Origin: Cupriavidus sp. D384
Lineage (GTDB): Bacteria > Pseudomonadota > Gammaproteobacteria > Burkholderiales > Burkholderiaceae
Direction of reading: 5' to 3'
DNA: 64,000 bases
Assembly (NCBI RefSeq): GCF_001652915.1
Contig: NZ_BBQI01000076.1
Location: 1-64,000 of the forward strand
Shown here: positions 45,448-53,830 of the stretch, piece after piece
How positions within the stretch are numbered: the first letter of the stretch is position 1
Layout: each line of letters opens with the position of its first letter
Translations under genes and position numbers: made by a program
The notes under the pieces: model-generated
Told to the model about the DNA's origin: nothing
Seen by the model: only the letters and a program-made list of their open reading frames with translations
Databases searched by the model: none

Positions 45448-47457
45448 ATGTCGCGACGCCCCCGCCTTACCAATGCCACAGCGACCGCAGGTGCGACCTC
45501 GGACGGTGAGATCGACCTCGCCAGTTGGCCACAGGTCGACCAGGAGGCACTGTCGCAACAGCAGCGAGAGCGATTCGCGCGCCGCGTGCGGGCGATCCAG
45601 CTTTACCTGCTCGGTGTCAGCGCGACGCGCATCAGGGAGGAATGCGGCATCGGGCGTTTCCAGGCCTATCGCCTCTTGACCGAGCGCTGCCTGCAGCTGC
45701 ATCCGGACGGGCGGGTCTACGGCTGGCGCGGCCTACTGTATTACCAGCACATCAAGCCCTATACACGAGCCGTACCGGTGCGTCCCAGCGCATGGGGCGG
45801 CGGAGCCGGCGGGGCGTTGCAGTGGGTGTTTGAGTCGCCGACAGGGCGTGAGCTGGAGACCCGCTTGCGCGAGCAAATTCTGGGTCGGCGCGGCGAATTG
45901 GAATCTTCACGGCGGCCACGATTGGCCATCTTTCGCTGGTTCTTGGAGGAATTGCGCCAGCGAGGATTCGAGCGACGTGGGGAATGGCCTTTCAACGTCG
46001 AGAAACGCGGGTACGTCACGCTTTGCCGCCATATTGATCGGGTGCTGGCCGACCACCCGCAACGCCAGCGCCAGCTGGTTGGTGGTCCGGAAGCCGTGCG
46101 CAAGGCTCGTGCAGGCGATGGTAGCCGGCGACCGGATCTGCGGCTGTTCGAGCGGGTGGAATGTGACGCCCATAAGCTTGATGCACGGATGGTCGTCATG
46201 GTGCCATCGCCACACGGCGATGCCGAGCCGCGTTTGATTCATCGCTTGTGGGTCATTGTCCTGATCGAAGTGGCCTCGCGCGCGGTGCTTGGCTACCACT
46301 TGAGCTTGCGTAGGGAATGTTCGGCCGAAGACGTGTTGCGCGCCGTGAAGTGCGCCTTGAGTCCATGGGTACCGCGAGACCTCCAGTTCGGTGGTCATGC
46401 CTATACCGTCAGAGCTGGCCTGCCGTCATACCGGTCAGCGAGCTTCGTGGGAGCATGCTGGAACGAGTTCAGTGTGGATGGCGCCCTCGCAAACATCTGC
46501 CCGCGCGTGGAAACCGCTCTGAGGGAACTGATGGGGGCCCGCGTGCTCAAGCCGCAGGATCCGACGAGTTATAGCTGTCGGCGCAGCAAAGACGATCGAC
46601 CGTTTGTGGAGTCGTTCTTCCGGCATCTCGCCGCCGGAAGCTTTCACCGTCTGAAGTCGACCACCGGCAGTTCCCCGGCGCACAAGCGCGGCACCGATCC
46701 CGAGCAGGCTGCGCTGGCCACCCAGTTCCAACTCGAATACGCCGCGGAGTTGCTCGACACACTGATTGCCAACTACAACGCGACACCCCATTCCGGCCTG
46801 GGCTATCGCACCCCGCTGGACCAGATGGAGCGGCTTGCCAATGGTCTGACCCTTCGCATTGCCAACCCCGTCGCGGTGCGGCACCTCGCTTGCGAGCGCA
46901 GGCTTTGCACGCTCTTGGGCGGCGTTGCCGCCGGGCGACGACCACACTTCAATTTCGCCAACGCCCGCTACTCCGCCGAATGGCTATGCCTGCGCAGCGA
47001 TCTCGTCGGCAAGAAGTTCTGGCTATCCCTGGAGGACGAGGACGATGCCCGGTTCGTCAGCGTGTCGACGCAACAGGGAGAGTTCCTGGGCATTGTGCGT
47101 GCCGCGCCACCGTGGCACCGCATGCCGCATTCCTTATTCGTGCGCCAAGCCATCCGGGCGTTGGACAAGCGCCGGCTGCTTTACTTGTCCAGCCATTGCG
47201 ACGCCGTGGAGGCCTTGCTCCAGTATGCGGAATCTTCCCCGGGACGCAAACTGCCGCCTCATCCTGCGTATCTCGAAGCGCGCCGCATCCTGCAACAACA
47301 CGCGGAAGCGCTGACTGGGCACTCCATGGTGGAGCAAGCCAAAGCCCGCACCGCCGTGCGGGCGTCGGGGAATGCAACGACGCTTGCGGGCGCCGAACCC
47401 CCGGAGACAGGCGCGAAGGTCGCCCTGCCCCCCATGCGCAAGGCGCAGCAATGGTGA
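45448..47457 (+). CDS. TniA-like DDE transposase
   Basis: A 669-residue transposase from the ATG at 45448, preceded by GGAGCACAGGA. The N-terminal 200 residues contain helix-turn-helix-type DNA-binding segments (GVSATRIREECGIGRFQAYR). The integrase-fold core has LFERVECDAHKLDARM (first Asp), the central part WNEFSVDGALANICPRVE, and SKDDRPFVESFFRHLA (catalytic Glu). The C-terminal beta-barrel-like region follows (YNATPHSGLGYRTPLDQM). Length and layout fit TniA/TnsB-type recombinases. It overlaps the ATPase gene. Confidence 0.88.
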   Translation: MSRRPRLTNATATAGATSDGEIDLASWPQVDQEALSQQQRERFARRVRAIQLYLLGVSATRIREECGIGRFQAYRLLTERCLQLHPDGRVYGWRGLLYYQHIKPYTRAVPVRPSAWGGGAGGALQWVFESPTGRELETRLREQILGRRGELESSRRPRLAIFRWFLEELRQRGFERRGEWPFNVEKRGYVTLCRHIDRVLADHPQRQRQLVGGPEAVRKARAGDGSRRPDLRLFERVECDAHKLDARMVVMVPSPHGDAEPRLIHRLWVIVLIEVASRAVLGYHLSLRRECSAEDVLRAVKCALSPWVPRDLQFGGHAYTVRAGLPSYRSASFVGACWNEFSVDGALANICPRVETALRELMGARVLKPQDPTSYSCRRSKDDRPFVESFFRHLAAGSFHRLKSTTGSSPAHKRGTDPEQAALATQFQLEYAAELLDTLIANYNATPHSGLGYRTPLDQMERLANGLTLRIANPVAVRHLACERRLCTLLGGVAAGRRPHFNFANARYSAEWLCLRSDLVGKKFWLSLEDEDDARFVSVSTQQGEFLGIVRAAPPWHRMPHSLFVRQAIRALDKRRLLYLSSHCDAVEALLQYAESSPGRKLPPHPAYLEARRILQQHAEALTGHSMVEQAKARTAVRASGNATTLAGAEPPETGAKVALPPMRKAQQW

Positions 47458-48488
47458 TGAACACTGCCACAGCCGCGCCGCTGCTTCCGCCTCATATTCC
47501 GCGTGATCACCCCGTGGTGACGCGCGATTACTCGTTGTTCACCCCTGCCATCCAGGACATGGCCGACAGTATCGGCGGCTGGTTGGACGACCAGGTCGAT
47601 GGGGCGACGATTTTCGGCCCTTCCCGCTTCGGCAAATCCAGTGCCGTCGATCATTGGCTCCAACGGCTACTGTCGGAGCGGCATGGCGGCTACGTGCCAA
47701 TGGTCGTCTGGAGTCATACCGACTCGGGCAGCGCCCAGGCGGTGGGGCGTTTCTACGCCCACCTGCTCGACGCTAGCTCGCATCCCTTGGCCAAGGCCGT
47801 CCGTAGCCCCCTGGCACGCCAGCAGATGCTGATCGAACGCTGGATCGAGCTGGCCGCGCAAGGTGGGGGACGCTTCCTGGTACTGGTAGTGGATGAGGCA
47901 CAGGGCATGACCCAGCGGGAGTGGATGTGGTTGGTGGAACTCCACAGCCTGCTGGAGAAGCAACGGATTCGCCTGTGCGTAATATCGGTGGCGTCGCTGC
48001 AGTTCTTCGACGAGCCGTTCGGCATGGCCCTGGCTGGCGGAGCCCACGTAGCTGCCCGCTTCATGCTGGTGTCCAGGCCGTTCCACGGTGTGCGAAGCGT
48101 GGAGGAACTCGCCCATGTCATGGCCGGCTATGACGTGGGCAGCGAGTGGCCACCAGACTCCGGCCAGTCCTACACCGCGGGGCTGGCCCCGTCGGCGTGG
48201 GCGCAGGGCTTCCGCATGACCGACCAGGCCGCTGCCCTGATGCGCGCCATGACCGATTGTCTGCCGCCGCACTACGCTGGGCCGACGGATTTCCCCATGA
48301 AGACCGTGGCACAAGCGTGCCGTCATGTGCTGCTGCGTCTGGCAGGCGGAGCCGATCCGCTCGATGCCACATCCAGCGCCGCCTGGCAAACTACCGTCGA
48401 GGCAGGCGGCCACCGGATGCTGATGGCGATGGTGTCCGCCACCGCGGCGCAGCGGCGACCCGACTCGAAAGAGGCACGGCGTGATTGA
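47451..48488 (+). CDS. TniB-like AAA ATPase
   Basis: A 345-residue ATPase. Start at 47451 (or at the ATG six bases later) inside the end of the transposase gene. Walker A is TIFGPSRFGKSSAVDHW near 48-64 and Walker B is RFLVLVVDEAQGMTQ near 140, followed by WLVELHSLLEKQRIRLCVIS. This is the TniB/TnsC-type regulator that picks target DNA and activates the transposase. It overlaps the TniQ-type gene by eight bases. Confidence 0.88.
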   Translation: MVMNTATAAPLLPPHIPRDHPVVTRDYSLFTPAIQDMADSIGGWLDDQVDGATIFGPSRFGKSSAVDHWLQRLLSERHGGYVPMVVWSHTDSGSAQAVGRFYAHLLDASSHPLAKAVRSPLARQQMLIERWIELAAQGGGRFLVLVVDEAQGMTQREWMWLVELHSLLEKQRIRLCVISVASLQFFDEPFGMALAGGAHVAARFMLVSRPFHGVRSVEELAHVMAGYDVGSEWPPDSGQSYTAGLAPSAWAQGFRMTDQAAALMRAMTDCLPPHYAGPTDFPMKTVAQACRHVLLRLAGGADPLDATSSAAWQTTVEAGGHRMLMAMVSATAAQRRPDSKEARRD

Positions 48489-50178
48489 CGACGCGCGCCT
48501 GACCTGGCACGTCGGCAGTCTGCTGCCGTACGCCTCGCTGCCGCACACCGTTCAACGCATATGCGCTCTCAACTGTCTACGGCGAGGTGAATTACCCGCG
48601 CTCGACCGTCGATCGGTCGGGGCGCCATCGGTTCTTACCGCCGGCGGCATCGACCTCGCGAGGCTGGCCCGCTGGATCGGTGAACCCGAACAAGCATTTC
48701 GCTGGGCGACGCTGGATGCCATTCCCCACTGGGTGCGTAGCCACCTGATCTTGCCATATGCCCGCGTCTGCGAGCCGTGCCTGGCGTGCGGCTATCATGC
48801 CGCGCTGTTTTCCGTAAAGCTGTTGGACGCCTGTCCAATGCATGGCACACCATTGGTCGCATCTTGCCGCTGCGGGCAATTGCTGCCCACCACGCTCGGG
48901 CCGGCTGGCCACGATCGGGCGGGCAGCTGTGCCTGCGGTCAGCTGCGATTCTTTACACGGGAAACGTGCCGGCGGCCATTGCTAGATGCCAGCTTGACCC
49001 ATGCTCTGGATCCAGCCGCGGCTTGGCTGGAAGCGCTTGGGCGGCTCGTGCGAGCCGCTGACGTGAATAACGGCATCGACGCCGCGCAGTTGGATGGCAA
49101 CTCATTGGGCGTGCACATCCCGGTCTGGTGTACAGCCCTTGGCTTGCCCTATCCGATCTGTTTCCGGGCCCCACCGCGTCCGGTACCGGTAGTCGTGGCA
49201 AAGCGGCCCATCCCGTGTGGCATACCCTCGCGGATACTGCTGGGGCGTGCGCCGCCCCATGACTCGGTATCAAGACTGCCATTCTGGTCAGACACCCCGG
49301 CGCACTGCGTCTATCGCGCCATGGCAAGGCATGTGCGCCGTCACATCGCACCGGATTCAACGCGATGGCTTCGACGGTTTGTTACCGCTGGCGGGCCATT
49401 GCAGGCCGGACACCTGCTACGCGAGGCCCCCCGGGCCGTGTTGGCGTTCGCCGTATTGTTGTGGACGTATGACGTTGAACCCGATGTGCAGCAGCATCGG
49501 TGGCCCGACCGACCGCCTCCCGCGGGCTCCGCCGGAGGCTTGTCGAAACGCGTGATGGCGGCCGCCAGCGTCCAGCCGCCGGCGTTTGGGACGGTCGACA
49601 TGGCTGGCCAGCAGTGGCTGGCCTACCATGCCGCCGGCACGGCGATGCAAGTCGCTTGGCGCGATGCCGAGGCAATGGCCACCCTTGCGGCCCGCATTGG
49701 CATTGTCGGCTGCGTCCGGGGTGCACAATCTCCGCCCCAGCCGGGGCATTGGTGGGCGGCCGCGCGTCCCCATGGCACCCTGTGCTTTGTGGCGCGAGAC
49801 CACGGCGGCACAATGTGGCAGTCCGCCCCGCGACAGGACAAGCGCGCGCGCTGCCTGGCCTTGGCTGCGTCGCAGGCCGCACGTCACCGGCAAGTGCTGG
49901 CGGCATGCGAGGGGCCTTGCCTCACCTACTCGGTACTCACAGGCTGGGAAGCCAAGCACGGCGTCCCGCCAGTGGACGCAGCGATGCGCCGGCTGCGATT
50001 GCTGGGCCTGGATGGGAAACGGCCGCACTTCTGGCTGTACCGCGGCGCCGATGGTCGCTTTGTCGCGCGCCTGTGTCAGAGCCGATTGCAGGCGCTCGGC
50101 GCCGCGCCTACGCCCGCCATAGCTGCCCTGCGCAAGGCAGCGCTGGATTACGTGCAGCGTTATGGCAGCCTGCCCTGA
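48481..50178 (+). CDS. TniQ-type target-selection protein
   Basis: A 565-residue protein with a GTG start at 48481. The N-terminal TniQ domain is recognisable by LPYARVCEPCLACGYHAALF and LLDACPMHGTPLVASCRCGQ, giving a zinc-binding set of cysteines and histidines, with SCACGQ further on. The C-terminal half is unplaced and may bind DNA. TniQ/TnsD-type proteins guide the TniB ATPase to target sites. Terminal repeats follow within 60 bases of the stop. Confidence 0.82.
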   Translation: MIDDARLTWHVGSLLPYASLPHTVQRICALNCLRRGELPALDRRSVGAPSVLTAGGIDLARLARWIGEPEQAFRWATLDAIPHWVRSHLILPYARVCEPCLACGYHAALFSVKLLDACPMHGTPLVASCRCGQLLPTTLGPAGHDRAGSCACGQLRFFTRETCRRPLLDASLTHALDPAAAWLEALGRLVRAADVNNGIDAAQLDGNSLGVHIPVWCTALGLPYPICFRAPPRPVPVVVAKRPIPCGIPSRILLGRAPPHDSVSRLPFWSDTPAHCVYRAMARHVRRHIAPDSTRWLRRFVTAGGPLQAGHLLREAPRAVLAFAVLLWTYDVEPDVQQHRWPDRPPPAGSAGGLSKRVMAAASVQPPAFGTVDMAGQQWLAYHAAGTAMQVAWRDAEAMATLAARIGIVGCVRGAQSPPQPGHWWAAARPHGTLCFVARDHGGTMWQSAPRQDKRARCLALAASQAARHRQVLAACEGPCLTYSVLTGWEAKHGVPPVDAAMRRLRLLGLDGKRPHFWLYRGADGRFVARLCQSRLQALGAAPTPAIAALRKAALDYVQRYGSLP

Positions 50179-50227
50179 TTGACGCTGCGGCACCGGCATG
50201 CCGAAGGCGGGGGATGGGGTATCTACA

Positions 50228-50262
50228 AATTCAGTTGAAATTTAGCTACAGATTCAGTTGAG
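50228..50262 (-). repeat. Right-end transposase-binding repeats
   Basis: Two inverted copies of the left-end motif are present: AATTCAGTTGAAAT at 50228-50241 and GATTCAGTTGAGTGAGC from 50251. The outer one matches the outermost left copy through GCTCA with one base fewer. Confidence 0.75.
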
Positions 50263-50308
50263 TGAGCGGTATCAGCGGTGTTGAGTTTCCCCCCACAACA
50301 TGCTGCTA

Positions 50309-50332
50309 TATCGATAACAAACATTATCGATA
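50309..50332. other. Likely core crossover site of the tyrosine recombinase
   Basis: Perfect 9-bp arms TATCGATAA (50309-50317) and TTATCGATA (50324-50332) are separated by the 6-bp spacer CAAACA. Two short inverted arms around 6-8 bp is the standard geometry of a tyrosine-recombinase crossover site such as dif. It lies 52 bases before the start of a tyrosine recombinase gene. Alternatively it is an operator for that gene. Confidence 0.55.
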
Positions 50333-50383
50333 CTGATGCATTTCTGTGGCAAACTACGCAGCAGCAATTTGCGTCTCTCTCTC

Positions 50384-52087
50384 ATGCCTCGCTCGCGACC
50401 CGCCACCGCTCCGCTGCCGCTCGATCCCTCCGCATCCTGGCCCCGCGCCGATGCGCTCGCGGCCCTGCGTGCCTGGTACGAAGGCACGCCGTCGCGCGCG
50501 GCCGTCGCCCGCTTCTGGCCGGACGCGCTGACGCCGGGCCGCTCCGCACGAGGCGTGATCGGTGCCCTCCGGCGGCAGATGGCCGAGGCCGCCCGACTAC
50601 GCCAGCGCGAAGACCTAGCCGCCCTCTTCACCTGTCCTGCGGAGGGCCGGACCGCCCATGCGGCAGCGGTCGTCCGGGCCCTGGAGACCCTGCGCCAATT
50701 ACCAGCTGCCCTTCCGCAGATCACGGACCCCGTCGAGGCCTGGCTGCCGGCGCGCGCCGCGGCGGCGCTGCAGGCGCACGGGCTGAAAACGCTGGCCGAC
50801 CTGACCGTGCGGATCCCGCGCCGCCAGCGTTGGTGGCTCGCCATCGACGGGCTTGGCGAGCGCAGTGCCCGCGCCATCGAAGCGTTCTTCGCCGCGCATC
50901 CTCAGTTGACTGAGCGCGCGCGCGCTTTGGTCTCCCGTCATGCAATGGCTGCGTCGGGCCCTCAAATCGTGCCGTGGGAACGTATCGAACTGCCGCAGTC
51001 GGTGAACGGCTCACACGGGGCGTTCCGCGCGCCGCGCGCGATGTGCTCGCTGACCGCGGACAACGACTATGACGCCATCAATGCCTGGCTCGGCCTGCAC
51101 GAGGCACCGGCCACCGCGCGGGCCTACCGCAAGGAAGCCGAGCGTTTGCTGCTCTGGGCGATCCTGGAGCGCGGCAAGCCGCTCTCGTCGCTGACCGCCG
51201 AAGACGCCACGGCCTACCGCGCCTTCCTTCGCGCACCCACTGCCCGTTGGGTGGGTCCGGCACGGCCCCGGCCATCTCCCGAATGGCGGCCCTTCGCAGG
51301 GGCCCTGGCGCCCCGTTCCATCGCCTATGCCCTGGGTGTCATCGCCGCGCTGTTTCGTTGGCTGATCGCCCAGCGCTATGTACTCGCCAACCCGTTTGCG
51401 GGGCTCAAGGTGCGGGGCGCCCAGCGCGCCGCGGATCTCGACACGTCAAGAGCCTTCACGGAAGGGGAATGGGCGCTGGTGCGTACTCTCGCGGATGGCC
51501 TGGAGTGGTCGCACGGTTGGACGCCGGATGCCGCGACACGGCTGCGCTTCTTGCTGGATTTCGGGTATGCGACGGGGTTGCGGGCGGCCGAACTCGTCGG
51601 CGTGAGCCTCGGTGGCATCGAGATCGGACCGCGCGGCGAGCGCTGGCTCCATCTGGTCGGCAAAGGCGAGCGCCGGGGCAAGGTCGCGCTGCCCTCCATG
51701 GCTAGCCAGGCACTGGACCAGTATCTGGTCTCGCGCGGTTTGCCTGTCATGCCCGCGCGATGGGACCGCCACAGCCCCATCCTCGCGGACCTGGAGGACG
51801 GATCGCCGATCACCACACCGCGACTGCGGGCCGTGCTGCGGCGCTTCCTCACGCTCGCGGCAAATGAGATCGAGTCGGACCACCGTCCCCTGGCGGACAA
51901 GCTCCGGCGCGCGACCCCTCACTGGCTGCGCCACACTCACGCGACTCACGCGCTCGCGCAGGGCGCATCGCTGACCACGGTACGCGAAAACCTTCGACAC
52001 GCGTCCATCACGACCACCTCCCGTTATCTGCACGACGACGACATGCAGCGCGCCAACCAATTGGAGAGGGTTTTCGGACGACGCTAG
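50384..52087 (+). CDS. Tyrosine site-specific recombinase
   Basis: A 567-residue integrase from the ATG at 50384. The first 200 residues form an extra N-terminal region with a helix-hairpin-helix-like part (LKTLADLTVRIPRRQRWWLA, then IDGLGERSARAIEAFF), as in the DUF3701 group. A SAM-like core-binding domain follows (AWLGLHEAPATARAYRKEAE). Catalytic residues: Arg in FGYATGLRAAELVG, Lys in LVGKGERRGKV, HWLRH with His513 and Arg516, His539 in LRHASITTT, and Tyr548 in SRYLHDDD. All are present, so it should be active. It lies outside the Tn7-like repeats. Confidence 0.9.
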   Translation: MPRSRPATAPLPLDPSASWPRADALAALRAWYEGTPSRAAVARFWPDALTPGRSARGVIGALRRQMAEAARLRQREDLAALFTCPAEGRTAHAAAVVRALETLRQLPAALPQITDPVEAWLPARAAAALQAHGLKTLADLTVRIPRRQRWWLAIDGLGERSARAIEAFFAAHPQLTERARALVSRHAMAASGPQIVPWERIELPQSVNGSHGAFRAPRAMCSLTADNDYDAINAWLGLHEAPATARAYRKEAERLLLWAILERGKPLSSLTAEDATAYRAFLRAPTARWVGPARPRPSPEWRPFAGALAPRSIAYALGVIAALFRWLIAQRYVLANPFAGLKVRGAQRAADLDTSRAFTEGEWALVRTLADGLEWSHGWTPDAATRLRFLLDFGYATGLRAAELVGVSLGGIEIGPRGERWLHLVGKGERRGKVALPSMASQALDQYLVSRGLPVMPARWDRHSPILADLEDGSPITTPRLRAVLRRFLTLAANEIESDHRPLADKLRRATPHWLRHTHATHALAQGASLTTVRENLRHASITTTSRYLHDDDMQRANQLERVFGRR

Positions 52088-52361
52088 TACGGCAGCCAAA
52101 GGTAAATTGGCCGGGACACAAGTATGAGCCTCGCCCGCCACCTAAGCTCAGGCTACGAACACCACGCTAACTGGCCCCGCGTCGCGTTGGTGATGGGTAT
52201 CTCTCTGACAATCCAATTGCTGGCTCGACTTCGGAAGGCGCGAAGGAGCATGAGGTAGCGCCAGCGTTTAGCAACTGCTCGGCGCCTTCGTATCCCGGCT
52301 CTATGGAAAGGAAAAAAGCCTTTGCGGGACTCATCTGCTCTTTTTTATGGTAGGTGTGGCG

Positions 52362-52688
52362 TCACGCAACCTTGAGCCGTGAGCTCACCAAGCGGTTCAG
52401 ACTGACGTGCTGCTCGGCGGCTTCAAGTGCGAGCGCGCGGTGTTGCTCCGGCGGGATCCGGACCTGGAATTTCCCACTGAACTTCTGATCGGCGAACGCC
52501 TCGGGAATCTTCTCGCCGGAGGCGCGCATATCTTGCACGACGTCTGCGACGAGTTTGCGCACGCCCTTCAAGGCCTCGACCTGGTCCTCGGCCAACCACA
52601 AGAGGGAGGGAAACTCCGCGCACAGGCCCACATATTCCTCATCCTCGGCGGACCAGGTAACACGGTAAGTGTAGTGATCGAATGGCAC
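52362..52688 (-). CDS. hicB: HicB-like antitoxin
   Basis: A 108-residue HicB protein: partial RNase-H-like fold at the N-terminus (YRVTWSAEDEEYVGLCAEFP, SLLWLAEDQVEALKGVRKLV) and a C-terminal ribbon-helix-helix (QVRIPPEQHRALALEAAEQH, VSLNRLVSSRL). It binds and inhibits the HicA toxin encoded 15 bases upstream and should repress the operon. Confidence 0.85.
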   Translation of the reverse strand: MPFDHYTYRVTWSAEDEEYVGLCAEFPSLLWLAEDQVEALKGVRKLVADVVQDMRASGEKIPEAFADQKFSGKFQVRIPPEQHRALALEAAEQHVSLNRLVSSRLKVA

Positions 52689-52703
52689 GGTATTGCTCCT
52701 TTT

Positions 52704-52934
52704 CTACTCTTTCTCGGACGGCTTCAATGCTAGCTTCTCAATAGCATTCAAGACCTGTTTAACTTGATATGGCTTGGCCATGCCCGTCTTGTCCTGAATG
52801 TTCACACGGGGATCACCGGGCCACGGCGTCTTGAAGATTTGATGGCTTCCGCCTTCATGGCGTGGTTCACCAAAGTACTCTTTGCACACCTTCGCTAGAT
52901 CTTTGAACTTGACGCTTTTCGCGTCGCGCCTCAT
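52704..52934 (-). CDS. hicA: HicA-like mRNA interferase toxin
   Basis: A 76-residue protein from about 52934 (MRRDAKSVKFKDLAKVCKEY). The HicA signature is present: EPRHEGGSHQIFKTPWPGD, with the catalytic histidine in GGSH, and the double-stranded-RNA-binding-like fold end (KPYQVKQVLNAIEKL). It precedes HicB, the common order. The start is uncertain: an upstream frame continues to 53093, but family length supports the short form. Confidence 0.78.
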   Translation of the reverse strand: MRRDAKSVKFKDLAKVCKEYFGEPRHEGGSHQIFKTPWPGDPRVNIQDKTGMAKPYQVKQVLNAIEKLALKPSEKE

Positions 52935-52974
52935 CTGGGCAGAGGATCTTCTCGATGTCTGCCATGGAATTATA

Positions 52975-52990
52975 GTATCAATAGTGATAC
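52975..52990. promoter_or_regulatory. Possible HicAB operator
   Basis: GTATCA and TGATAC form an inverted repeat with a four-base spacer (ATAG), 41 bases upstream of the presumed hicA start in an AT-rich patch. This suits the dimeric ribbon-helix-helix of HicB. Confidence 0.45.
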
Positions 52991-53141
52991 CGTCGAACAA
53001 GATGTGTGTCGCGCTTTTTGCTGTCGTGCCTACTCCGCTACGGAGGTCTGGGCGACACAACGAGCCGCGTCTCGTACGCAAGGAGGGAGCCAACCCAATC
53101 CGGCAACTGCACTACTTCCATAGCGCCTCGTCTGCCGTTGC

Positions 53142-53189
53142 GACTGGACGCAATATACTGTACACATATACAGTATATTGCGTCCAGTC
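53142..53189. promoter_or_regulatory. LexA-type SOS box inside a 48-bp perfect palindrome
   Basis: Perfect 21-bp arms (53142-53162 and 53169-53189) flank the six-base spacer CACATA. The centre TACTGTACACATATACAGTA matches the LexA consensus CTGT-N8-ACAG exactly (CTGT at 53158, ACAG at 53170). An ATG follows immediately at 53190. The arms extend beyond what LexA needs, so an inverted duplication of a promoter region is possible. Confidence 0.7.
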
Positions 53190-53417
53190 ATGCTCTCCTC
53201 GCCTTCCGAACAGCTGTGCTGTTCTCCAAGACGAATGGACCGTCCCGTCGCGCAGAAAAAGCGCCAGCGCCGCGGCGCCGTCGGCCGCGCCAGGCGTGTT
53301 GGCGGCGGTCTGTGGGATGGGCGAAGCCGCCGGTGCGCGCAGGCAGGCCTGGTCGGCATGGCAGGGTCGGACACCATGGCGCTGTCTCAGCGCTCGGCGC
53401 CTGGCCTACCCTTCTAG
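53190..53417 (+). pseudogene. Degenerate frame behind the SOS box, possibly imuA-derived
   Basis: A 75-codon frame starts right after the LexA-type palindrome. It is arginine-rich and mostly unconvincing, but GGLWDGRSRRCAQAGLVGMA and TMALSQRSAPGLPF loosely follow the N-terminus of ImuA proteins (LWRGxxL...G..AL...LPGGGWP), and imuA-imuB-dnaE2 operons in this order of bacteria sit behind LexA boxes. The match is weak; it may be noise. Confidence 0.22.
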
Positions 53418-53566
53418 TCTCTATGTCAAGTCGCCAGGTTCGTCGACCGCCGTACCAGCCAAAGGCTTCCGCCCCGCTCGATACCAGGACAGCTGCGGCT
53501 AGCGTCGCTACCTCTTATATAGTTGCCTTCGTTGCGGTAGCGATCGCAGCGTGGTTTTTCACCCTC

Positions 53567-53803
53567 GACTTTCGTGAGCGGAAGACCTGGCGACAGTTCC
53601 GGGTACGTCTGGGGCGACCTGACCGCCATCGCGGGCTCGCCCTGCGCCCAGACCGTTGCGAAGGCCGCCATGTCGGCCACCCATCGTGGCGTTTCCACCG
53701 TGGTGCCAAATGCCAGTTCGTCCGCCGCATCCACCATCATCAGCAGATGGCCCCGGTAGAACGGCAGTGTGTAATTCAGCATGTTGACGCCGTACAACTT
53801 CAT
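53567..53803 (-). pseudogene. C-terminal fragment of an ArnT-like glycosyltransferase
   Basis: A minus-strand stretch of 79 codons reads MKLYGVNMLNYTLPFYRGHL, then LMMVDAADELAFGTTVETPR and WVADMAAFATVWAQGE. This follows the periplasmic C-terminal part of ArnT/PMT-type lipid glycosyltransferases (YDQTLPFYL, DELxFG, EPxxWIxDxxAF, W). The membrane domain that should precede it is missing and the true end is altered. A short hydrophobic piece upstream (RFYRAVGVAVAFVGMPLAIL near 53900-53990) may be a further relic. Confidence 0.55.
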
Positions 53804-53830
53804 GCCCGGCGTCAGCCGCTGGTGGATGCA

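Larger units (their letters stand above)
45303..50268 (+). mobile_element. Tn7/Tn5053-like transposon with TniA, TniB and TniQ-type genes
   Basis: Three overlapping genes (DDE transposase, AAA ATPase, TniQ-type protein) are bracketed by repeated end motifs. ATTTCAACTGAAT-type copies lie at 45308, 45340 and 45370 on the left and inverted copies at about 50228 and 50251 on the right. The outermost copies share GCTCA next to the repeat. Boundaries are approximate: I could not find a convincing 5-bp target duplication. No TnsA-type nuclease and no cargo gene is present inside, so this is a minimal element that probably transposes by copy-in like Tn5053, or needs a resolvase from elsewhere. It may have separated the defence block from its original promoter region. 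Confidence 0.75.

Noticed and set aside
45303..50268. A CRISPR-associated transposon
   Set aside because: The element has TniQ-type genes but no cas genes and no repeat-spacer array inside or nearby.
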